NCBI GenBank assembly: GCA_041580235.1
Contig: JBFGEG010000021.1
Coordinates: 1 to 43,851 of the forward strand
Direction: 5' to 3'
Length of the DNA: 43,851 nucleotides
Source: JADFOJ01 sp041580235
GTDB lineage: Bacteria > Planctomycetota > Phycisphaerae > Phycisphaerales > SM1A02
The first letter of the stretch is position 1; every line of letters begins with the position of its first letter. A program made the translations under genes and the position numbers. Of the stretch, positions 1 to 6,565 are shown piece by piece. Under the pieces are notes generated by a model, which saw only the letters and a program-made list of their open reading frames with translations, ran no database searches and had not been told where the DNA came from.

Positions 1-523
1 CGCTGATCGCGGCGCGGCTCGCGGCCGTTGACGCCGGCTCTGCGCCCCACGCCACGGCGGGCAGGAACGCCACGCCCGCCGCCAGCAGCGCCGCCAGCGG
101 CACCCCGACCGCCCAGACACGGGTCACGCGGATGGGCGTGGCCCGCCGGACGTCGAGCCGCTGGGCGGCATGCTCGGCGTCCCGCCGGACGAGCTGGGCG
201 AACGGCCCCTCCAGCCGCCCGCGGCCGACGGCCACCGACGTGCCGAGCCGGTCCTTCAGGTCGAGCCGACGATCCAGCCTCACCGCCAGGGCGAGCCGGC
301 CCGGACGCCGCCGCATGACCAGCACGGCGGCCGCGACGACCGCCGCCCCGACGAGGGCGGGGTAGGCCTCGATCGGCACGGGCAGACCTGCCACGCGGTC
401 CAGCCCCAGGGCCGCCAGCCCCGCCGCCGCCCCGATAACCAGCCCCCGTCCGGCTCCGAGGATGACGTGGTCGGCCGCCACCCGCCGGCCGGCTGTTCTG
501 ATCGCACGCTCGAAAGCGGTCAT
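1..523 (-). CDS. Membrane protein of unknown function (3' part outside window)
   Basis: Reading the minus strand from the ATG at 523 gives 174 open codons that run off the left edge, so the C-terminal part is missing. The visible protein starts MTAFERAIRTAGRR and has two hydrophobic stretches, roughly residues 21-40 with 50-68, and another near 135-155. Between them lies a soluble stretch with the motif LDRRLDLKDRLGTS (about residues 82-95). Similar D-R-x-x-L-K-D-R-L-S/T segments occur in large planctomycete membrane proteins often found near von Willebrand A proteins, which fits the VIT/VWA gene starting 143 bases away in the divergent direction; this family link is from memory and is an inference. 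No enzymatic motif is visible. The open frame, membrane pattern and sensible start support a real gene; the function is unknown. Confidence 0.6.
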   Translation of the reverse strand, partial: MTAFERAIRTAGRRVAADHVILGAGRGLVIGAAAGLAALGLDRVAGLPVPIEAYPALVGAAVVAAAVLVMRRRPGRLALAVRLDRRLDLKDRLGTSVAVGRGRLEGPFAQLVRRDAEHAAQRLDVRRATPIRVTRVWAVGVPLAALLAAGVAFLPAVAWGAEPASTAASRAAIS

Positions 524-564
524 TGCACCAAATGATACGTGGGCCCTTTCCGCCACCGCATTTT

Positions 565-616
565 GACGCGGCGGATGCAAAAAAGCTCCCTGCAACCGGA
601 GACGATCCGCCGCGTC
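565..616. repeat. 12-bp perfect inverted repeat with 28-nt spacer
   Basis: GACGCGGCGGAT (565-576) and its exact reverse complement ATCCGCCGCGTC (605-616) are separated by 28 nt containing an A6 run. It sits between the divergent gene pair starting at 523 and 666. It could form a hairpin in the leader of the VIT/VWA gene or be an operator. The arms differ by one base from the palindromes at 16912 and 36660. Confidence 0.55.
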
Positions 617-665
617 GGACCATGTACCTGATGGGAGGTCACGCCGAGCCCCAAGGAGCACTGCC

Positions 666-2978
666 ATGCGCTGGATCCTGCTGATCACTCTGTTTCTCAC
701 CGCTCCCGCGCGGGCGGCGGGTCTGCTGGCTCCCTCGGATCAGACGCTGCCGCCGCTGCGGGTCACCGATCACCTGGTGGATGTCGAGGTCCACGACCGC
801 GTCGCCCTGACGACGGTCACCCAGACCTTTCGCAACGACACGAACCGGCGTCTGGAGGCGACCTACGTGTTCCCGCTGCCGGACAACGCGGACCTGACCA
901 ACTTTCAGATGACGTTCAACGGCAAGCTCGTGGAGGGCGAGGTGCTCCCCGCCGACGAGGCGCGGCAGATCTACGAGTCGATCGTCCGTCGCACCAAGGA
1001 CCCCGGTCTCATCGAGTTCATCGGCCGCCAGCTCCTGCAGATGCGTGTCTTCCCGATCGAGCCTGGCAGCGACACCACGATCAAGCTGCGCTACCAGCAG
1101 GTCACCAGGCCCATCAGCGACATGCAGGGCTACCACTACCCGCTGCGCACCCGCAAGACCGCCGGGCAGGCATACGGCATGGTGCGCTTCAACGTGTCCC
1201 TGAAGACGACGGCGCCTCTCAAGAACATCTGGTCGCCGACCCACGCCGTCGAGATCGTCCGCGGCGGCGAGACGTCGGCGAAGATCGCCTATGAGGCTTC
1301 GGGGGGAAGCCTCAACGAGGACTTCATGCTGCTCTATGACACCGACGCCAGCGATCTGGGTCTGTCGGTCGTCGCCTACAAGCCGGCCGAGTCGCAGCGC
1401 GGCCACTTCGCCCTGATGATCACGCCCAGGCAGCTCTGGCCCCGGACGGAGTACCAGCCGCAGGACGTGGTCTTCGTCATGGATACGAGCGGATCGATGG
1501 CCGGCGAAAAGATCGTGCAGGCCCGCCGCGCCCTGCGGTACTGCGTTGAGAAGCTCGACGACCGCGACCGCTTCAACGTGGTGCGATTCTCGACCGGCTT
1601 TGACGTGTTGTTCCCCCAGCTCGTCTCCGCCACGCGCGAGCATCGGGCCAAGGCCCACCAGTTCGCCGACGCCTTCAGCGCGTCCGGCGGCACGAACATC
1701 GCCGACACCCTCGTTTCCGTGATGCACCTCAAGCCCGCCGACGACGAGCCGCGCCCCTACGTGGTGGTGTTCGTCACGGACGGGCAGGGCAACCGCGAGG
1801 CGGAAGACATCCTGCAGGCCATTGCCGCGGTCCCCGGAGCACGGCAGGGGCTGCGTCTCTTTCCCTTCGGCGTCGGCCACGACGTCAACACGATCCTGCT
1901 CGACCGGCTGTCCGGCACGTACTCGGGCTGGCCGACGTACGTGCAGCCGGGTGAGAACCTGGAGCTGGTCCTCGGCGACTTCTTCTCCGTCGTGAGCCAG
2001 CCCGTGCTCACCAACCTGCGGCTGACGCTGCCGGGGGTCGGGGTGACCGAGCAGTTCCCCGCCACCCTCGGCGATCTCTACCACGGCCAGCAGCTCATCA
2101 TCGCCGGGCAGTTCGGCACGCCCGCCACGGGACCCGTCACGCTTGCCGCGACACGCGACGGCAAGCGCGTCGAATTCGTCTGGCCCAACGTCGCCTTCAC
2201 GAGCACGCCCGAAGCGACGTACGTGCCGTCGGTGTGGGCGGGACGCAAGATCTCCTACCTCATCGATCAGATCCGCGCCCACGGCGAGTCGCAGGAGATG
2301 ATCGAGGAGATCGTGGAGCTGAGCCGCACCTACGGCATCCAGACGCCCTACTCGAGCTGGCTGGTGGCGCCGGAAGGCCGACCTCAGCTCGCCCGGCAAC
2401 GCCCGAGCGTTCCCGCCGAATTCGGCAGCGGCCGCCGCGCCATCTTTGGCGATCCGAGCGACGGGCCGGGCGTCGGCTCCCCAGGCACGTCCGGGCCGCG
2501 GGGCGGCAGACGTTCTCCACCGGGAGGCGGAGTCGGAGGCGGCAGGTTCGGCGGCGACATTGATGGGATCGACCTCGACGAGGCCGAGCGCGCCGTGGGC
2601 CAGAAAAGCGGCCGCCACGCGAACCTCATCGCCCGCAAGAACGCCCAGCTTCGCGAGCTGATCAGCCGCGACAAGGACCGGCTGGACACCAGCCAGCTTC
2701 CGGTCCGCAAGGTCGGCGGGCGCTGGTACCACTGGATCGACGGCGTCCTCGTCGACGAGGACGTCAACGACAAGACACACGTGATCGCCGTCCGCTTCGG
2801 GTCGGATGCGTACTTCGAGCTGGCTGGGGGACGCCCCGACCTGCGCCCGGCCCTCGCGGCGGCGACCGAGGTCATGGTCCTGGTGGGAGAGAACGTGGCC
2901 GTCCTCGTTCTTGAAGGTCAGGGAAGCGAGGAATTTTCCCCACAACAGAGGAAACAAACCGGCGTCGTCACGCGTTAA
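666..2978 (+). CDS. VIT domain and von Willebrand factor A domain protein
   Basis: This 770-aa protein starts with a signal peptide (MRWILLITLFLTAPARAAG). Residues about 25-150 match the VIT domain (vault / inter-alpha-trypsin type), with VFPLPDNADL and the region ending in LRYQQV. A von Willebrand A domain follows at about 265-440, with the metal-binding DTSGSM at residues 273-278 and the later FVTDGQ segment. VIT/VWA proteins are extracytoplasmic binding or assembly proteins; no substrate can be inferred. After the VWA part there is a helical VELSRTYGIQTPYSSWLV segment typical of this family, a Gly/Pro/Arg-rich linker (about 600-635) and a 130-residue C-terminal tail with GGRWYHWIDGV that I do not recognise. 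AAGGAG at 653-658 is a well-placed ribosome site. A hairpin terminator follows. The equally long antisense frame lacks any domain and is rejected. Confidence 0.93.
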   Translation: MRWILLITLFLTAPARAAGLLAPSDQTLPPLRVTDHLVDVEVHDRVALTTVTQTFRNDTNRRLEATYVFPLPDNADLTNFQMTFNGKLVEGEVLPADEARQIYESIVRRTKDPGLIEFIGRQLLQMRVFPIEPGSDTTIKLRYQQVTRPISDMQGYHYPLRTRKTAGQAYGMVRFNVSLKTTAPLKNIWSPTHAVEIVRGGETSAKIAYEASGGSLNEDFMLLYDTDASDLGLSVVAYKPAESQRGHFALMITPRQLWPRTEYQPQDVVFVMDTSGSMAGEKIVQARRALRYCVEKLDDRDRFNVVRFSTGFDVLFPQLVSATREHRAKAHQFADAFSASGGTNIADTLVSVMHLKPADDEPRPYVVVFVTDGQGNREAEDILQAIAAVPGARQGLRLFPFGVGHDVNTILLDRLSGTYSGWPTYVQPGENLELVLGDFFSVVSQPVLTNLRLTLPGVGVTEQFPATLGDLYHGQQLIIAGQFGTPATGPVTLAATRDGKRVEFVWPNVAFTSTPEATYVPSVWAGRKISYLIDQIRAHGESQEMIEEIVELSRTYGIQTPYSSWLVAPEGRPQLARQRPSVPAEFGSGRRAIFGDPSDGPGVGSPGTSGPRGGRRSPPGGGVGGGRFGGDIDGIDLDEAERAVGQKSGRHANLIARKNAQLRELISRDKDRLDTSQLPVRKVGGRWYHWIDGVLVDEDVNDKTHVIAVRFGSDAYFELAGGRPDLRPALAAATEVMVLVGENVAVLVLEGQGSEEFSPQQRKQTGVVTR

Positions 2979-3036
2979 ACGTGTGACGCGATTCGGTTCC
3001 GGGGTTCAGGATCCTTCTCCTCCTTCCCCCACGCGG

Positions 3037-3072
3037 CCTGACCGGGCATCCAGCCGGGTCAGGCTGTTTTTT
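3037..3072 (+). terminator. Rho-independent terminator after the VIT/VWA gene
   Basis: CCTGACC (3037-3043) pairs with GGTCAGG (3057-3063), extended by two G-C pairs beyond one mismatch, and is followed by T6 at 3067-3072. It separates the VIT/VWA gene from the next gene. Confidence 0.75.
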
Positions 3073-3134
3073 GCGGCGGGGCTGTGAGCAAATCCGCAGC
3101 GTCACCACGTGTCGGAGCCGCGTACTCTTTCGTG

Positions 3135-4433
3135 ATGATCCGGCGCCGGACGTGCCTGTTGGCTGTGCCCTTGGGGCTCGTTCTCGCGTGGTCCGCAATA
3201 GCCATGCAGACGCGCGACGTGAGGCTCCCCTGGTGGGCGCGGGCGGCCGAGGCGCAGGTCGGCCACTATCGTGTTCGGACGGACCTGCCCGCCGCCGACG
3301 CCAACGCCCTGTCGCGGCACCTCAACATCATGCACGACGAGTTTTCGCGACGTCTGGCGGCGCTGCCGGCGCGGGCGCCGACGCCCATGACCGTCATGCT
3401 CTTCGCCCGCGAGCCGGACTATCTCGAGACGCTGCAGATTCGTCACAACGTCGACGCCGTCGGCAGCGGCGGCATGTTCTTCGTGCGACCGTCGATCTCG
3501 GCCCTGGCCGTCTGGGTCGGTGACCTGCCCCGACGCCGCGTTCTGCACGTGCTCCAGCACGAGGGCTTTCACCAGTTCGCCTACAGCCGGTTCGGCACCG
3601 ACCTGCCGTTGTGGGTCGACGAGGGGCTCGCCGAGCTGTTCGGCCAGGCGGTGGTGACGGGACGCGAGGTGATCATCGGCCAGGCGAGCGCCCGCGCCGT
3701 CGAGAGCGTCAAGAACCTCATCGAGGCCGACGCCCATGTTCCGTTCCGCGAGATGCTGGCCATGACCCCGCAGCGGTGGTCCGATGCGGTCGCCGCCGGG
3801 AAAGCGGCGGCCCTTTACCACCAGGCGTGGTCGATGGTGCACTTTCTCGCCTACGGCGATGGCGGCCGCTACGCCCCGCGCTTCGAGCGCTATCTGAGCC
3901 TGCTCAACAGCGGCTTTCTCTCTCAGGAGGCGTTCGTCCGGGCCTTCGAGACCGACGACCTCGAGGCCTTCGAGAAGCGCTGGAAGCAGCACGCCATGAG
4001 GGCAAGGCCCGACGGCTTCATCACGGCTCTGCACCGCATCGAGTTCATGGCCGAAGGGGCGCTGGAGCTCAGCCGCGAGGAGGTTGCACCGGCGGACTCA
4101 CTGGACGGGCTGCGCGAGGCGCTGCAGGCCCACGGCTTCGTGCAGAAACTCAGCAGCCACGGGCTGGACGAGCGGCTGTGGGCGAGCGACGCCATGTTCA
4201 CGATCCCGTGGGACGGCAACCCCGACTTCCAGCGCGAGCCCGTGTTCGTGGTCAGCCCGGCCCGGCCGTTCCAGACGACCCTGCGCGAGCGGCGTCTGGC
4301 GGAGATCCGTCCCACCCCGCCCACCATCGAGACGAAATGGCTCTCACCGCGCGACCTCGTGGTGCGCTGGACCCGCGACCTCGACACGAACACGTTCACC
4401 TACGACATCGAGATCCGGCCGCCCGATCGGTAG
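3135..4433 (+). CDS. DUF1570-like secreted metallopeptidase
   Basis: From the ATG at 3135 this gives 432 residues beginning MIRRRTCLLAVPLGLVLAWS, a clear signal peptide; an in-frame GTG at 3084 would put 17 unlikely residues ahead of it, so the later start is preferred. The zinc-binding motif HEGFH (HExxH) is at about residues 142-146, followed 20-odd residues later by WVDEGLAELFG, where a glutamate supplies the usual third ligand of gluzincin peptidases. This layout matches the DUF1570 family, common in planctomycetes and thought to be membrane or periplasmic peptidases of unknown substrate. The C-terminal third (after about residue 300) has no domain I recognise. No good ribosome site is visible. 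The next gene is convergent and a hairpin lies between. Confidence 0.8.
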   Translation: MIRRRTCLLAVPLGLVLAWSAIAMQTRDVRLPWWARAAEAQVGHYRVRTDLPAADANALSRHLNIMHDEFSRRLAALPARAPTPMTVMLFAREPDYLETLQIRHNVDAVGSGGMFFVRPSISALAVWVGDLPRRRVLHVLQHEGFHQFAYSRFGTDLPLWVDEGLAELFGQAVVTGREVIIGQASARAVESVKNLIEADAHVPFREMLAMTPQRWSDAVAAGKAAALYHQAWSMVHFLAYGDGGRYAPRFERYLSLLNSGFLSQEAFVRAFETDDLEAFEKRWKQHAMRARPDGFITALHRIEFMAEGALELSREEVAPADSLDGLREALQAHGFVQKLSSHGLDERLWASDAMFTIPWDGNPDFQREPVFVVSPARPFQTTLRERRLAEIRPTPPTIETKWLSPRDLVVRWTRDLDTNTFTYDIEIRPPDR

Positions 4434-4441
4434 TCAGCACC

Positions 4442-4487
4442 AAAAAGGATCACCCTTGCCCGGCGGGGTATCGGTGGGCAAGGGTGA
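4442..4487 (-). terminator. Terminator of the coiled-coil gene
   Basis: TCACCCTTGCCC (4450-4461) and GGGCAAGGGTGA (4476-4487) form a perfect 12-bp stem. On the minus strand it is followed by T5 (4446-4442), so it terminates the minus-strand gene ending at 4518. On the plus strand there is no T run, but the hairpin may also limit read-through from the convergent peptidase gene. Confidence 0.8.
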
Positions 4488-4517
4488 GGAGATTGCAGAA
4501 CGGGTTGTCCGTCGAGC

Positions 4518-5450
4518 TCACTCGACGATGACGGGTCCGAGCCAGGCGACGGAGTCGCCGGCGGGCTCGATCTCGACGCTGGTCTCGGTCTCGTCGAGGT
4601 CGTCGGCGAAGGGATCCGCGACGGGCGCCTGCTCGACTTCGATCTCGTAGCGGGCGCGGTCCTCGTAGTTGTTGCGGATGCCCATCTTCTCGAGAGTGGC
4701 GAGCTGCGCCTCCTGGATCGTCTCGAGCTCGACCAGCTTGGCCTGGAGCTGCGTGAGGTTGTCAAGCTTGCCCCACTTGTCGTAGCCGTCCAGCGTGGAC
4801 TGGAGCTGCTGCGTCATGGCGATCAGCCGGTCGTTACGCTCGATGGCGTCGATCTGGCGGTCGAGCTGCCACATCTGCGTCTCGAAGGTCGCGAACTCGT
4901 CCTCCAGCCGCGACAGGATCTCGCTGAGCCGGGACTTCTGCTGGGTGAGCATCGTCAGCTGCTGCTGGTTGCACTGGAGGCGGTCACCATAGGTGGTCCG
5001 CACGCTGTTGATGCGGTGCGCCTCGTTCTTGGCGTCATCGACGCGGAAGCGAACACCTTCGAAGCGGACGAACACGGGGCGGCCGTCCGCGTCCACGCCG
5101 TCGGCACGCGCGATGAGCGTCTTGAGCTCGTCCAGGTCCTCGGAGGTCATGGCGATCACCCGAGAGGCGACCTCGGTGTCGCGCTCGAACTGGGAGATCT
5201 GCTGCTCGACCTCGGCGAGCTCGCCCTGGACCTGGGCGATCCGCTGCGGGTACTCCTCGGCGAGCTGGCCGAGCTGACGCCGCAGCGCCGCGGGATTGTC
5301 CACGGCCAGATCAACGACTGACTGGGCCTTGGTGCGCACGTGGGCCAGGCCGGCAGCCACCCGCTCCGGTCCGATCAGCAACGTTGCGCCGCCAAGAGCC
5401 AAAGCAGTGATCAGGCCCCATCTGAAGATGCAACGTGTCATGGCAGGCAT
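4518..5450 (-). CDS. Secreted or anchored coiled-coil protein
   Basis: The protein has 310 residues from the ATG at 5450 (MPAMTRC...). Alternative ATGs at 5459 and 5441 are in frame; AGGA eight bases ahead favours 5450. An N-terminal hydrophobic segment (WGLITALALGGATLLIG) is a signal peptide or anchor. Most of the rest, about residues 45-265, is charged and heptad-like (QLGQLAEEYP, VEQQISQFERD, SRLEDEFATFET), predicting a long coiled coil. The C-terminal 45 residues are acidic. I know no biochemical function; proteins of this appearance recur in planctomycetes. It is transcribed divergently from the ECF sigma factor and kinase and ends at a strong terminator, which suggests that it could be a sensor, partner or target of that signalling pair; this is inference. 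The much longer open frame upstream of 5459 lies in the leader and is not coding. Confidence 0.75.
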   Translation of the reverse strand: MPAMTRCIFRWGLITALALGGATLLIGPERVAAGLAHVRTKAQSVVDLAVDNPAALRRQLGQLAEEYPQRIAQVQGELAEVEQQISQFERDTEVASRVIAMTSEDLDELKTLIARADGVDADGRPVFVRFEGVRFRVDDAKNEAHRINSVRTTYGDRLQCNQQQLTMLTQQKSRLSEILSRLEDEFATFETQMWQLDRQIDAIERNDRLIAMTQQLQSTLDGYDKWGKLDNLTQLQAKLVELETIQEAQLATLEKMGIRNNYEDRARYEIEVEQAPVADPFADDLDETETSVEIEPAGDSVAWLGPVIVE

Positions 5451-5779
5451 TGGCTTCATCCTTTCGTTCTGGCCCGGCCGACTCGGCCGGGGGTTCGAGT
5501 GGGTGTCAGGTGACCCGCCAACTGATTGGGAGGCCGGGGGCCGGGTTTTCACGACCGTTACCCTTTTTGGCACGGGTCCGCCGTTATCGGGCCGAAACCG
5601 CTGCCCGAACACCCGCGGGCCGTCCCGGAAAGCCCCTTTTTGGACCTCCGATGCGAGTTCCGGCGTCGTAGACTTCGGGGATCGGGGGAAACACGGCCCG
5701 AAGACGAACCAGACGGGGAAGCAGGGCCGGATGAGGTGAAATGCCGCCTCCGGCCCGCCCAACAATCGAGTGAGACGCG
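5451..5779. promoter_or_regulatory. Divergent regulatory region with a GC hairpin
   Basis: This 329-base gap separates the divergent coiled-coil and sigma-factor genes and must hold both promoters. It contains a perfect hairpin, CCCGGCCG (5473-5480) and CGGCCGGG (5484-5491) with a 3-base loop, just inside the leader of the coiled-coil gene. No convincing sigma-70 promoter was seen; an ECF-type autoregulated promoter cannot be recognised without knowing the sigma factor's motif. Confidence 0.45.
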
Positions 5780-6520
5780 ATGAACACGCTGACCACATCC
5801 TTCGTCCAGCGGCTCCGAGACCGCGATGAGACGGCGTGGTTCGAGCTGTGGCAGACGTTTGGTCCGGTCCTTCGCGCGCAGCTTTCCAAGTGGGGAAGGG
5901 GGCGCATCGGGGTGGAGACCGTCCGGGACCTGACCCAGGAGACGCTGGCCGCACTCTCGGACTCGATCGAGCGCTACGACCCCAGTCGCGGCGCGCGGTT
6001 CAGCACGTGGCTGCTGTCGATCGCCAAGCACGCCCTGGGCGACGAGATCGACCGGCGGATGGCCCTGAAGCGGGGGGCGGGACGAAAGCCGACGGAGTTC
6101 GACGAGCGCTACATGGCCCAGGCTGCGGCCGCGGAGGCCGATGAGATCTACGAGGCAAACGTCTTTCGGGCCAAGGTCTACGCGGCGATCCGCAAGGCCG
6201 AACCCGAGGCGGACTTTCTTCAGTTCCAGGTCTACCGGATGCGCATCTTCGACGCCCAGACCGGCAAGGATGTTGCCGAGCAGCTCGGCATCAGCGAGCC
6301 CACCGTCAGCCGGCACCTCCAGCGGGTGCGCGGGCTGCTGCGGAGCCGGCTCGCCGAGACCATCGCCACCTACAGTTTCACGGAAGACGAGCAGCGAGAG
6401 GCGCACGAAGCCGGTCTCGGCGACGACGACGCCATGTTCGACGACGCGCTGCGGGAGATCTATCACCAGCAGTCGCGGCTGATCCTCGAGGACGAGGCAG
6501 CCGCGTCAGGAGCGTTCTAA
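5780..6520 (+). CDS. ECF-type RNA polymerase sigma factor
   Basis: This 246-aa protein has the two conserved sigma-70 regions of the extracytoplasmic-function class. Region 2 spans about residues 10-100, including DLTQETLAAL, RYDPSRGARFSTWLLSIAKH and the following D-E-I-D. Region 4 is a helix-turn-helix at about 163-190 (DVAEQLGISEPTVSRHLQRVR) that contacts the -35 element. No region 1.1 or 3 is seen. The acidic C-terminal tail of about 45 residues (FTEDEQREAHEAG and after) is longer than in a minimal ECF factor and could be a control element. The kinase gene starts 45 bases downstream on the same strand, so the two are probably co-transcribed. ECF factors next to Ser/Thr kinases are a known planctomycete arrangement in which phosphorylation may replace an anti-sigma factor; that role here is inferred. 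Confidence 0.9.
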   Translation: MNTLTTSFVQRLRDRDETAWFELWQTFGPVLRAQLSKWGRGRIGVETVRDLTQETLAALSDSIERYDPSRGARFSTWLLSIAKHALGDEIDRRMALKRGAGRKPTEFDERYMAQAAAAEADEIYEANVFRAKVYAAIRKAEPEADFLQFQVYRMRIFDAQTGKDVAEQLGISEPTVSRHLQRVRGLLRSRLAETIATYSFTEDEQREAHEAGLGDDDAMFDDALREIYHQQSRLILEDEAAASGAF

Positions 6521-6565
6521 CACCGCTCGCGAGGGAACGCCGCAGGCGGTTCGGGAGACACCACG

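Noticed and set aside
639..2957. Long antisense frame (772 codons) across the VIT/VWA gene
   Set aside because: GC-rich mirror frame; no domain or signal peptide, and the plus-strand gene has clear domains.
3084..3134. GTG start for the DUF1570-like gene
   Set aside because: It would place 17 polar residues before a clear signal peptide; ATG 3135 is preferred.
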